From Rhynchonema sp. JSB1_4 (Eukaryota; Nematoda; Chromadorea; Monhysterida; Xyalidae), in the NCBI GenBank assembly GCA_030248065.1, contig JASAMV010000360.1:39104-103103 (forward strand): a stretch of DNA of 64,000 bases, written 5' to 3'. Shown here piece by piece: positions 40,101 through 51,500 of this stretch. The notes below the pieces were generated by a model. It had not been told where the DNA came from. It made no database searches and worked only from the letters and a program-made list of their open reading frames with translations. Positions within the stretch are counted from its first letter, which is position 1. The number at the start of each line of letters is the position of its first letter. Made by a program: the position numbers and the translations under genes.

Positions 40101-43100
40101 TTTCAGAATGCAGTCGAGCATTGAAGTGCATACCTATATGGCACTGCTTAAACTGAACCGACCTTTGACACCTCCACTGGTTTGAGATCGCGGTCGACTG
40201 CCTCCAATGTGTTGGGCACTACCATCAATTTGACGTTTTCCTCAACTGGATCCAGGCTCAGCACCTAATAATTGAGATACAGTTTGTTGCCTATCTGTTT
40301 TCTTTTCTGGTCTAGAAATTGTGGTACATGTGTGCACGTCAGTGAGCATTGGAACTTGCCTGAGGCGGAAAGTCCCGCTCAATTGACTTTGAATACAGTT
40401 TCCTCGGCCAAATGGATCGATTTCGTTTGCCGAGCACGGTCAAGGTTATTGTAGTACTAGCCAGCTGCACACGAGTGTCCATGTTGACGGCCGATACATC
40501 CAGACGGTACACACCGGCACGTACGCCATCAAGTGGCGTGTCACCGACTGACAACTGAAGATAGTATAAATTAGCTCTGGCTAAAAGGTCGAGTCATCAT
40601 GGGACAGGAAAATCCAACCGACCTCAGCTGTGTTCTTGTCGAGTTTCATCCATCCAGGATTTCCGGATGTGATTATGAACTCGACGTCACCAGCAGTCTG
40701 TCCCTCCAATTCCAGTTGAATCAGGGCATTTCCTGATAAAGCAAAAATGTTTTTCTGTATTTTTATTATCTTTTGATTTATGTACTCGACATTAACCTTT
40801 ATTTATTTTAGAGCTTGACACCGTGCGGTCATAATTCGGTTTCTTGAACCTGGCTGTCGAAACGGCGTCCTGGAATAAACTTGGATTTATCGTACCAGTC
40901 CAATCTCATCGCAAGTTTTCCGGTAAGGTATACCATGACTTCCACCTCCAGCGTTTTTTTGGCTCCCGGCATTTCGCCTTTCTTATCTTCAGCCTTGATC
41001 ACCAACTGCAACTTGCCGGGTGGCGGTACCTACGAGACAGGAGTTCTTGTGTAAGTAACGATGATCGTCCCTAGATGTACAAACTTGGCACAACCAACTC
41101 GTTGCAGTTTCAGCTCATAATCCTGGCCTTGCAAGGTGCGCAATTCAAAGAATCCAGCTGCATCACCCGCTAGCGACACATCAATCAGATTGTTGGGATT
41201 GACATCGCGATCGGTGGCCTGGATTTTCAGCACACTACAAATTCGTCAAAATGTTTTTATTGCAAAAACTATCGCGTACTTGCACGACGACTGCTTTCGT
41301 CAATTTTCCCTTCTGAACGACCACCTTGTCTTGTGATGCCCATATCGTAGGTGGATTATCGTTTTTGTCCAACACTTTGATTTTCAATGGCGCTGGTTCC
41401 GATTGGTGACCGTCTGTGAGAACGTTGTTTATGAATACTAAAGTTTTTAGTTATTCTGTGATCGTAGGCGGTCAGTTAGTACCTAGCCCTGTACCTGGAT
41501 CGGTTGCAATGATCATCAAATTGTACTCGTCTTTTGTTTCTCTGTCCAGGCACGGCGCTGCCGTCGGACATACCACACTGATTGCACCATTGCTAACGGC
41601 AAATCTGAAGGGACGAGTAGGACGGTTATTCAAACTTAAACACTTTAATCAAGAAACCCGATCGTTTTGCTCACAGTTCACTGCCGACACCGAGGAGTCT
41701 GTAGTCGAGTTGTGTCTGTTGGGCTTCGTCGTCGTCAATCGCCATTCGCTCTCCAACCGGTGTACCTGCAAGAAAACTTGGTTTGACTCACATGTTGCTG
41801 ATGAGAGCTTGGATTATCGATGCAGCTCTGACCTGTGAGACTGTTCTCGTCGACTTCAAATGTGGTCGTGGTCATATCGCCAAAGGTCGGCGCATTCTCG
41901 GGAACATCTGTGATCGCGATCGAAACCACTGCCGTGAATTCGTTCGATTGAGTAGGCACACGGGCAGAAATCTGTGGAAGAAAACTAGAAGATCGCCTGA
42001 AATTCTGACACACGAATGTTAACATGAAACTGACCACAACATCAAAATGCCTGCTTCCTTGTTCGTAATCCAGCTTGCCAGCGTCCTTTACTCGCAGATA
42101 CACAGATCGACCGGCCACAATCCTTCTAGGATAGACCTCGAAAGCATCCGATGTAGTCCACGTTTCGACTGGGATGCCCGGGTTCTGGAATTATTGGCAA
42201 TATCGGAAAATACATTCACGAGTACCTTTGGTTAATCGTATTCTCGCACATTTTCATGTCCAACTGCTGAGATTGTGGCGACAAAGTCCTGCACAAACAT
42301 TCCATTGCCCAACGATTCGGGGATCTGCAGCTGGTCGCGACTCATTTGGATCGCTAGTGTGATCGGATCGACGATCGGCTCCAATTGTGGCTGACGTGTG
42401 CCCTTCGTTGGCGACACACTGCTTATGACCGGTTGCGGCAAGGGGGTTGTCGGTTTGGGCACGACTGTCACGGTCACTGGTACGGTCACTTTCTGCCGCC
42501 GGACTGAGGCCTGAAAACCACGAGAAAGGTCGAAATCAGGACATATTGCTCAACAACTGTGCTTCTTCACCACCAACCTCAACAAGGAATTGATATCTTG
42601 GGCTGTGCACAACAAGGACGCCTGGGGCGAGACTGAGCACCACTCGGTACTCCAACCCGCCTACTGGGACTGGTTCGCTGATCGTGAACCATTGATGCAC
42701 ATCTGGAAAGTTTGGTGCCAAGGCCTTTCGTTTGATTCCAAACTCAATGTACATGATATCGAGCGGTACCGTCCATTACCTCTACCAACTCCGAATTTCG
42801 GTTTCGCTCCTTCCTTTGGTGCCGTAAATCCAACATTTAGAACGTCGAGCGGGCCCTGTAATTGGCAAGTTGCTCCCTGTTTTGTGACCGTGGCACCAGA
42901 AAACAAACATGAAATCAACGTCTAACCGTTGCACCCTCATTTAGCGTTATCTCATAGTGTGCGGCTGAAAACTTGGCTTCACTCAGTTGTTCGCTTACGG
43001 CAGAGCCTAAAAAATTGGTTTGCTCTATTTTGACGCAATTGGAGCAAGGTTGCACATTTTTTGCCTCTAACCTGACGGCGTTGATGAGCCTTCCGTGAAC

Positions 43101-45237
43101 GCAGGTGGATTTGGTGTGGGTTTGGTTGTGAATACCGAGTCTCCAGGGACTACATTCAGTAGGACGAGCCCTTCGGCTACCAGTGCCGTTCGTGGCTCCT
43201 GACAGAATTATGCATTGTTGAATCATCATATCAACTGAGCACAGATTCAAACCAACGACATCTGAAATGATCAGACAGTCCAAACTAACGATTGGGTGAT
43301 CGACAGCAACCAGTCTGAGACCGTACTGATCGCCGACTTTGATGAGCGACACTGAATCAGTGGTGATGAGCACGACCTGGTAGATGGCGCCTGGTTGACC
43401 CGGTGATTCCAACTTTCTCAAATGTGGAATGAAGTAATCGCAGCTGTGTTGCACCTGGAAGAGTTATTTCAAAGTGTAACTAGCCGTTGCCGTGCCGCAC
43501 CATGAAATGAAATGGTGGACGTTTATTCGCATAGTCATACACTGTTGTTCGTGCATTTTGCGAAGATTTTATTGTTATAGATTGGACAGGTCTCCCTGTC
43601 TGGAGCCTAAGCCTGAAAGAAAGCCTAAGCCTACCAGAGAGCACAAACGCGCCAATAATCGTCAAAGGCGAACACATCGCACGAAATACACTGAACTTAC
43701 CGATATTCCACTGTCACATTCGATGGTGACCTTCGAGTTTTCCGGTGTCACATCGGCGTCCGTCACGTACAAATCCAGTTCAATTTCAGTCAGCGGTTTC
43801 AGATTCTGAATACAATATCACTGTTTACTCGTCAGAGTTACTCCTATCGCTCCTGGCTACTCAGTAAAAGTAGTTTGACAAGGTAGTCGGTGACATACGG
43901 ACTGCACGGCTATCTCATGTGCGGGTTTGGAGAACATCGGCGCGTTATCATTGACGTCTTGCACATCAAATGTCAACGTGTAATTCGAGTTCTAAACAAA
44001 TTGGTAGATCTTTTCACCTCGATTCATGCGATATGCATAAAGCCATTTCTATCGCCACAAACCTTGTACAACACCGGCAGCAGCTGCGATCCGAACAATT
44101 CCTTTTCGAACGTCCAAATCTCAAGTGGCAGCTTCACCATTGCCTCGGACTGAAACTTTGCCAAAGCTTGTTGTGGCTTGTTATCAGTTCTGTTTACGCC
44201 TACTTCGCCATCAGGGTACGGTCAGAACGGGGGTTTGGCTTAGGATTAACCATAAGTTCAGAATACGCTTTGGTCTGCAGCACTAGTGGCTCAAATAAGC
44301 CGTTACTTTTGATTTGAAAAAAACCGATCTTGGGCCTTGCGCTGTTTTTTGCGATGTTCTGACCCGTCATATTCGCGAATTCACAACCGACCTCTCTGTC
44401 GAATTCGCCATTGAGCAACACCTGCACTTGCCAGTTGTCATTGTCGAGCCCCTGTGTGATGCACGCGAACAGGTCGTTGTGGCACACAAACTCCAGTCGT
44501 TGACGAGCGGGATGGCGAGCGCGCAGTTCGACCAGTAGGGAACCTGAAACATTTAAAGCAAGGTTTGGACCGGTAGAAATATGTGGACAAGACTGTTAAA
44601 TGTGCACGCAGTTTTTTACCTGGACCGAAATCCTCGCGAACCATGTATGGTGTTTTTGATATGGCGAACTTCGGCCAGAAAATCCCATCCACTAATCCGT
44701 TGTCGGGCGGAACTTCGAAGTTGTTCTGCAAAAGAAGGAATGGCACTGTGCAATGTAAATTATCATTAGAGCAGCCATGTACAAGTTGCGCAAAGCCCAG
44801 AACCATGCACACCTCTCGATTAAGCGACTCCTCGAATTCTGGAGGCAAATCTTCGTCAGTGAATGCACCGAGCAAACCGCCGCCGGCACTGGGGAACAAT
44901 TGTGAATTGGCTGAAATCAATGACAGTCTACATATGCGATTATCTGTTGCCGAAGCTTTCCTCACGCAACAGCTTAAACTGAGAATGCTGTTTGAACTAT
45001 AGAACACCTACATATATTTTCCGCTATTGTGTCGCGCAGCTGTAGAGAAGTTATCTGTGGAAACGTACATATGATGTTTCTGAGCAGGAATTGTTAACGG
45101 AAAACAGTGCGCTCTTCAATGCGTCCTAAGGTACACAGACCATGAACCGAATCACACATACCAAATTGTGTTACACCGCATAATCCAAACAACACGAAGA
45201 AAATCCATCGAATCGAAATTCGAGGAGCCGATGACAT
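27704..45237 (-). CDS. large PCDH15/Cad99C-like cadherin (44 exons, 1,931 aa)
   Basis: I assembled 44 exons whose splice phases all agree, giving 5,796 coding bases with no internal stop. The protein has a signal peptide (residues 1-25), about 11-12 extracellular cadherin (EC) repeats, a membrane-adjacent domain (about 1732-1850), one TM (about 1853-1877) and a tail of about 54 residues ending TAVSQF, a possible class I PDZ ligand. Canonical calcium linkers DVNDNAPMF, DKNDNPPTI, DQNDNAPRF, VDDNSPSI and LDDNVPEF are visible; other linkers are degenerate. Length, repeat number and the ferredoxin-like membrane-adjacent region resemble PCDH15 (tip-link) and insect Cad99C (microvillus) proteins. 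Orthology is inferred from architecture and needs a tree. Exon coordinates are in the block entries. Weakest joins: the donor of exon 4, exons 20-21, and exons 35-36. Confidence 0.85.
28218..30234 (-). other. cadherin exons 34-41: last EC repeats and membrane-adjacent domain
   Basis: Exons: 30234-29991, 29861-29662, 29415-29262, 29180-29078, 28995-28812, 28717-28629, 28529-28446, 28356-28218. Exon 34 contains VKDLDDNVPEF and AQDRDG; exon 35 contains FAINEETGEV. Exons 38-41 carry the segment starting VVNYVYVVEDSNKLAYIF, then the STILKDY helix and ISSSELQTVYRDY, in the beta-alpha-beta order of the ferredoxin-like membrane-adjacent domain of PCDH15/CDH23-type cadherins. Between exons 35 and 36 a further 17-codon exon (about 29,544-29,494, start PMHGLRPKRAQ) would also fit the phases. 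Confidence 0.75.
30955..32851 (-). CDS. unrecognised 418-aa protein gene nested in a cadherin intron (3 exons)
   Basis: Exons 32851-32102 (250 codons), 31545-31354 (64), 31269-30955 (104 and TGA), all in phase 0 with good GTGAGT donors and CAG acceptors. The N-terminus (about 16-60) is rich in His, Gln and Asn. Residues about 60-200 hold Ser-rich linkers (SSRDSGIDFDLSSPD, RPLSSLSSGKLSSKSSHS). The C-terminal 220 residues look globular and mostly helical (RKLIKHCVGETRYVTAVFES, VFEINLKDTLFRQL, HAWQGVYRRYYESLMPYQ). No signal peptide or TM, so a cytosolic or nuclear protein is likely. It cannot be cadherin exons: cadherin exons 33 and 34 join in phase across it, and it has its own start and stop. 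A start at Met16 is also possible. I do not recognise the family. Confidence 0.8.
31659..31713 (+). repeat. degenerate interstitial (TTAGGC)n array
   Basis: About nine hexamers in register: TTAGGC, TTGGGC, TTAGGC, TTACTA, then four perfect TTAGGC units. It lies in intron 1 of the nested gene. TTAGGC is the nematode telomere repeat. Confidence 0.8.
32852..36041. other. rest of cadherin intron 33, upstream of the nested gene
   Basis: No further exon of either gene was found. The part just above 32,852 must hold the leader and promoter of the nested gene. Two TACGGTAG octamers (34,010 and 35,274) and one inverted copy (34,733) lie here, plus a short ACC-repeat run near 34,580. Confidence 0.5.
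36042..38285 (-). other. cadherin exons 28-33: EC repeats before the large intron
   Basis: Exons: 38285-38121, 38058-37951, 37664-37490, 36784-36546, 36310-36221, 36140-36042. Landmarks: VEN...DAD (28), DLDFES (29), DQNDNAPRF, VVENWPSGT and ATDAD (30), FAIDKQTG and TARDAGVPP (31), and HTGDVYAARDFDYE (33). Exon 33 ends AGT/GTAAGT in phase 0 and joins exon 34 across 5.8 kb, so that the FDYE strand of one exon is followed by VIVAARS of the next. That is the normal order within an EC repeat and shows the cadherin continues past the nested gene. Confidence 0.85.
37061..37302. mobile_element. TA-flanked MITE, copy 1 (cadherin intron 30)
   Basis: The ends are inverted repeats, TTGGTCGCACAATGA and TCATTGTGCGACCAA, each bordered by TA (37059-37060 and 37303-37304). 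That is the target preference of Tc1/mariner-like elements. The interior contains runs of C and A (about 37,205-37,275). A second copy lies at 60379-60647. Confidence 0.75.
38404..38924. mobile_element. foldback element rich in ACAATTGTA words (cadherin intron 27)
   Basis: Perfect 26-bp terminal inverted repeats begin CTGGGAGCACTTTCTATTTC at 38404 and end at 38924. Between them the sequence repeats TTACAATT, TTGTAGC and ACAATTGTA words in both orientations, so most of it could fold on itself. I found no clear target-site duplication. Confidence 0.7.
39115..42876 (-). other. cadherin exons 11-27: central EC repeats
   Basis: Exons: 42876-42786, 42702-42578, 42510-42250, 42184-42035, 41971-41833, 41765-41675, 41604-41495, 41413-41280, 41218-41099, 41029-40864, 40732-40623, 40554-40360, 40264-40163, 40087-39973, 39750-39641, 39566-39425, 39296-39115. 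Landmarks: KLDYEQG (exon 14), TDVPENAPTF (15), LDRETKDEYNLMIIATDPG (17), DKNDNPPTI (18), VEEN and AVDRD (23), FLSENTPPG (26), FDFE and VDDNSPSI (27). Exon 22 ends at a GC donor (CAG/GCAAGT). Exon 20 ends at a weak GTTTCG donor, chosen because only that phase keeps exon 21 open. Confidence 0.75.
42927..45237 (-). other. cadherin exons 1-10: signal peptide, divergent EC1 and start of EC2
   Basis: Exons: 45237-45162, 44910-44813, 44725-44620, 44543-44392, 44149-44063, 43991-43899, 43805-43701, 43454-43290, 43198-43072, 43006-42927. Exon 1 encodes MSSAPRISIRWIFFVLFGLC, a clear signal peptide. Exon 4 carries a Cys-containing EC1 segment (EFVCHNDLFACITQG) and ends GEFDRE, equivalent to the LDRE motif. 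Exon 6 has DVNDNAPMF. The EC2/EC3 linker in exon 9 is degenerate (KPTPNPPAF) and lies in a Thr/Pro-rich stretch. Exon 4 could instead end earlier, at a CAG/GTGTTG donor. A 3'-splice-like GAATTTCAG sits 39 nt before the ATG. Confidence 0.75.
43605..43635 (-). repeat. short degenerate TTAGGC-type repeat
   Basis: Reads GCCTAAGCCTGA, AAGAAA, GCCTAAGCCTA on the plus strand, the complement of TTAGGC units, inside cadherin intron 7. Similar pairs (TTTGGCTTAGG) occur at 36973 and 44234, also in cadherin introns. Confidence 0.6.
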
Positions 45238-48200
45238 AATTTGGTGACCCGGATGTTTTTGTGTTACACAGGTCTCTGAAATTCAGGTAATATTACAGTA
45301 GCATCTTTTTAAATTATCCACATTATTCTATACCCAAATGTTGCTGGAAAAGAATAATGGCGCCCCACCAACTAAATGTAAACACCATGCATTTACGTTA
45401 AAAACAGTGTGCAAGGAAGCAACGTGTCAGTCAGCAGAAGCGGTGTGGCATTGAAAGCATCCGCGATGATACACGCATGAATGGGCAAAGAGTCAAGATC
45501 AAGAGTAAAATAACATTGAATGGTGGTGTTTTTTATGAAAACGTCGTTCTTTCGAGTAAATTGTGTGAGAAGTGTCGAAAAAAACACAATTTACAACCGC
45601 AAAAATGCGTGAGGGAGAAGTCAAGTGCGAGTGTGATGACGAAAATTACATATTTTAAACATCGTTCCAGAACGGAACAATAAGGATCCAGTTGTTGGCA
45701 TTGTCGTGTGTCGACGTTTCGACGAGAGTGAAGACTTTAATCGGCACAAACTTGGGGAGGGTACGAAAACTCAGAGAGCACACACACACACACACATAAC
45801 TTTCTCCAAATATATAGGTACGGCAATTGACTTTCACTGTGCTCCATGCATAAACACCAACTCAAGTTTGGCGCTGTTATTTTCTTTGCGCGTGCATGCG
45901 TGCACCATGCAGCCGCTATATGCATATAATACAAACATACCAGTACACCAGCGTGATTTTTCTTGGTAGAAAAGTTTCGCGTCAAACCAACAACTAATAC
46001 TTCTCGCATGTGCATACACACGATAATAAAATGATCAATTTTATATTTGACCGCGACCATACCATCATGTGATGCACTTGAACGAAATCGAAAATGTTAA
46101 AATATGTCCGAGTGTAAATGGATGTGTGATGAGTCCGTTATCCTCATCCATCCAGGATTGTTAACCCGATTTCTTTTGGAATAATACCTTCAAGGCATAT
46201 CAGCACCTCCGTGAAACACATAAAAATGATAACTAAACCTTTTTTATTGATATTGCAACGATAATGGTCATGAAATAGTGTGATCTAGAGGTCATTTTTG
46301 GTGTCAAATAGGTCATAATACTGCAATGACCCGCGGACGATAAACAATAATAGTAGAAAATGACGACGTGCGACGATCCACGTACTGTATACATTACATG
46401 TATAGTTTCAGATGTTGACTGTTCGCCGGGTTTCAAAATGGTTCGAAATGCACACCATGCGTGCATACCAAAATTGCCTTGAACTGGACGTGTGGGGCAT
46501 AAAATCACGCATCTTACGCATCATTATTTAGACACGGTCAGTGATACTGGTATCATGAACAGTTTTATTCGCTCACGACGATATGGTCACTTAAACGTGC
46601 CAGAGACTACCTTAAGTTTTGGCAACCTTTCTGTTGGACTTACGAAATGACCTGGGACAGCAGACTTTAAACAACTTCCTGATGAAACCTTGGTTTGCAA
46701 TGGTCCAGCACCGACTTTGCCGGATTTAAGTGACACAAGCGTATAATCTGCGTCGAAAATGTCACATTACACAATTATGATAGCGTTCCGTTCGTCATAA
46801 AATGCAAATTATAGCATATAGAGTTGGTGCATATGTGGAATCTTCACGTCATGTGCGTGCGACGCGCAGTATGGCCAATTGATAATTGCAATACTACACG
46901 CGTGTTTGTACATTTGGGGACGGAACACGCATAACCCGCCTACATAAGCGGCAGTCACGGTCGGTATGTCATTAGGACAGACAACCATTAAAGCAACGGT
47001 TCCCACGTAATATTGTGTGAATTTTCGGAATTTTGTGTAATTTTTAGAGTATGTAGGTGACTTGCACGCTTGTTTTTTCTCTGGTTTGGTCATGTTGCAT
47101 GTGGGTAGGGTATTACTTATTCTGCGTTCCTTCTGTGAGCATTGTGTGTTTATCTTTTAAAACATCGACTGATTGACTAGGATGACGATTGAATCACGTT
47201 CATTTTGTAGTAGGTACATACCACTACCTGTGTACGTTGCCAGCGCATTTAAAAGCGTGACCTTGCACTTGAAGATGTACTCCCTGAGACTAAACACGAA
47301 ACGCACGAACAAACGGCTGGCTTTGACACAACGCATAAGTCGATTTTTACGAAATCATGCAAAAATGAGCGCAGACTAGGAAGGCAATCAAAAGTGGCGT
47401 TAACCTTTGCTCTACATTTCAAACCGATTATCTCAAGCCTGGTGCAGTGCACATTTGCTGTCGAACGGGACTCCACTTTTTTACAAAAATCTATCTCAGA
47501 CTTAGGCACTATGCATTATGGCTGAAAATTACTCCACCTCGAAATTTTAGCCAATTCAGCTGTTCCCATTTTTTCAGAAATATCATGGATACAGAAACCA
47601 AATGACAAACATGTACATGCAGATGTCAATACAAAGCGGCGACACACTAACAATCGGAAAAGTTATTTTGTTTTTCATTAAATGCCGTTAAAAAGTGATT
47701 GTCTGTACACCACTTATGTAATAATGCCAAAACGATGATCTAAAGTGGACGGACATTCTTTACCGGGAAGACTTCACTTTTAATAACATTTCTAAAAATT
47801 CAAAAATGAAACCGGCTACATTTGCTTGTATACGTGAGTGTAAATTAACAATTGTATTACATTCCTACATAGCTGAACGTCTAGATTACAAGAGGCAAAA
47901 TTACGTGAAAAAGTTGCAAATCATTGAATCGAGATTGAGATAATCAGTACACAGAAGTCAGTTCACAGAAGCCATAATCAGTACCTATTGGACAACTGAG
48001 GTACTCAAGTCAATCACACTCACCTCACCAGATTCGACGAAGTATTTTTTAAAGTGCAGTAACTCACAAATTTTGGAAAATATAATATTTTCTCGTGTCC
48101 GCAGTTGTATCGACCACACCAAAAGCAAACGTACACGAACAAACATTGCGAACAGACAATCACAGAGACATTACTTGTTTAACATAAACCAATATGAACG

Positions 48201-48569
48201 CTGATAAAAAACATAAAAGTAGCGCATCGGACGGACAATACGAGGTTCATGTTCGTGCACAAAATAGGGCGAAATATTGACAAAAACGCAAATTAAATTT
48301 AAAAATTAAACTAATCACATGCACATAATGTAGATTACATCGGCAACTATAGATGGTACGTACAAACGCTGCGTTCATACTTGAAAAAACACCTGTGTTT
48401 TAACTAAAGCCGTGAGAATCAAAAAGTTCTTGAATAATTTGTCTCGGAAAATAAAATATGGAAAACGTAAAACAATTTATAAACTGACTGTCAAACAGAA
48501 GCAGTCACTTAAACATATAAATTAAAAAATTTCCGATGAATGTATGTTTTCATCAACTTCAACATTTTT
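45238..48569. other. intergenic stretch upstream of the cadherin
   Basis: No supportable gene. The cadherin promoter and leader should lie just above 45,238. A (CA)n microsatellite lies at 45780-45797. The right part should contain the 3' UTR of the SLC6 gene. Confidence 0.5.
45780..45797 (+). repeat. (CA)n microsatellite
   Basis: Nine perfect CA units in non-coding sequence. Confidence 0.9.
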
Positions 48570-51500
48570 TCATACTTTCGTGCTTTCTGTGGCCGCGATC
48601 GGGCTGCCAGTCCCGCCTATTCTAATGTCGGCGATTCGCACATCTGGACGACACAACTTCTTCACTTTCTGAAACACATTATCACGAAAATTCTTTCACT
48701 CAGGTCACAAAGCCAGTTACCACAAGTCGATACATACATATAACTGCAACTGCATACGGTCATTCCTAGCAAGTGCCATCCAATTGACTATACAATATAC
48801 CTATCCTAGCTACTGTGCTTCTCTGGGATGGAACAACAACACCGCTTTTTAGTGTTGCTCGGTTTGCTTATCCCACGGAACAAAACTGTGTCCTGCCACA
48901 TGCACGAGTAAACGTGGTTTCGCGTCGCTCTGCACGTAGTACTAACGATTTGTCTGCTGAAAAATTACCAAACCAAATGTGTACCTCTTGGAATGTGCCG
49001 GGCGTGACGCACCAGATGTAGACCATGTAGGTTGGGATGCAGAGCATGGACGACAACGCCATGAACCAGCCGATCAGCTCCGACCATAACGGGTATTCGT
49101 AGTTGGGCAGCTTGACTCGTTCGTATTTGACCAGACTGAACACCATCACACCCTGCATGTACATCGGTATTTAACTGTGAAGAAATTGCCAATGCTGTCT
49201 AGTTTCTTTGTGATCCATTGGTCGGGACCTCATATCCTTTTTATTTAGAGTATTTTAAAACTGTTTTCAGAAATCCTCATCCTGTATACCACCGCCACGA
49301 CTAACCAGACAAACACCGGGCGTCAGCACACACCAGCATGCCTTCCACCAAATATTCGGGTAGTAACCAATCATGCCCTCCAAATGGTCGTACCATCGAT
49401 TAATGCCTGTTGAAATTCCGAGACGAATAATTTCAAGCATTGTGACGCTAAACGTCTAAACACATGAACCAACCGTGCGACCACGAAATGGCAATCACTT
49501 CAAAGAACAGCAGCCAGAGCAACGCCCAGCCACTGGCCGCGTAGAAGTCGAACAATTTGAAGACGTATAGTCCACTCTGTAAGTCTTGTAATGTTACACA
49601 TTTACAGACACATTTGAAACACTCGCCTGGCCACTTACGTGTGTGACCGTGGTGAGTCCAACCAAGTAGGAGACGACGCAGATGATGCCAACGAAAACCT
49701 CGCGTCCATAGCGCCGACCGCGGATCAAATGCGGCCATTCGTCGATGATCGCCGTGACAAAGCCCTCCATTGTGCAGAACTGAACAACAACACATCATCA
49801 GCTTTAACGGTATTCTGATTCCGACACCAAAGACGGGGTCCCGAACGAAAGTTTTAGCTCGACGATGGTGTCGCCCACGCAAGCCCGATCCCCTTCTAGC
49901 CGTGACAAAGGTAGATAACCACATCGATGGCTTGTTTAACTATGCGACAGGCAATCAAGCAATCAATCACATACATACCTGTGAATCTAGACCGAGGAAG
50001 ATGACCATGGCGAAGAACATGCACGACCAAATGGCTGTGCCTGGCAGTTGTAATATGCCACTTGGATATGCCAGAAATAGCAGACCGGGACCGGACTGTG
50101 CCACATCTGCGACTTCCTTGCCTTGTTGATCGGCCATAAAACCTGAATGCGACCTTCGTACGATCATATCGAAAAATTAGGGACGGAAAAGCAAGCGTAC
50201 TGTGTAGCTAACCAATGAAGGAGAAAATGACGAAACCGGCGAAGAAACTCGTCCCACTGTTAATGGCACACACGGACAACGCTTGTCTGCAACATTATGA
50301 CCACTGCCGGATCATGACTGCTAAAGCATGCATTGACAATGCTCGTGGAAGTGACCGCTTGCGCACAGCCACAAAGTGTTGAAACACACAAACCAACTTG
50401 TAAACATTGTTGTGATAAGAGTTGTAGCTGCCGAGTGCGACAAGTGCTCCCAGACCGAGACCGTATGAGAAGAAGACTTGTGTTGAAGCGTCAACCCACA
50501 CCTGAATTTAAACGATGATCCTCACGGGGTGCGCGCAAAACAGTAGTAAACAGAGCGACTGCCTGCCACTAAGCAACTGTTTGTTTAGGGCAGTGCATTC
50601 CTGAGACAAATCACTCTGAACGACTCAAATACCCGCACGCACCTGAGATTCCAGCAATTTTGTGAAGTTTGGCTTGAGATAAAATTCCAGTCCCTTGGCC
50701 GCTCCAGGTAGTGTCACGCCGCGAATCAACAAACAGAACAGCATACAGTATGGAAACAATGCTGTGAAGTAGACAACCTGAAAGAATGCAAAGTGTAGCA
50801 GAACAAAGGAGAAATACAGTATCCGTTTTTCGAGCAAACTACGGCTGTTGAACAGCGCATAAAAAGACGAGAATTTACCGAACCTTGCCTGTCCATTTCA
50901 CTCCCTTGAAGATGCAGAAGTAGCACATCACCCAAGCGATGGCCAACGTCAAAGCCAGTTCCCATCGCAATCCCTCCGTGTATTCCAGACCCTCGGACAC
51001 TTGCAGCGTTTTGCGCCTGCGTTCGTGATAAAGAAGTCGTATTAGTTGGTGTATTCATGGTGTTCATGTTCATGTTCGAAGCTCGAAGTTCATCCTTTCA
51101 CACACTAACTCCCAAAACTCCTTGACGGGCGACGTGCGCCATTCACAGACGATCACGCCTTGGGCCTTGGCCATTTCTTTCGTTACTTGGCCGATCAACT
51201 GCTTCGTAACTGTTTGCGTTGAGAACAATCGTTTCACGGTATCATTCAACGACAAACACGTCTCGTTGGCGTATTCGGAAATGCACGTGTTCGTGTTCCA
51301 ACTGCAAATAGTCGATTATAAAAAATTCGACCCACGAGCCGGACGTCGCTCACGTAACCCTATAATTATGCCAGGCTGGTTGAGTACGAATATGGGCAAA
51401 TGAAAAAGAGCCGGGTCAAAAGAGGAAACTCTGATCTTTGTTCCAACGGCTTAGGCTCACCGTAACAGCTCGTTTTATCGTTGTGCGGGTCAGGCTTCGT

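Noticed and set aside
44200..44391. Read-through of cadherin exon 4 (frame continues as VGCEFANMTGQ...)
   Set aside because: The frame stays open but runs into TTAGGC-like intronic sequence. Ending after FDRE gives the right phase and matches the EC motif.
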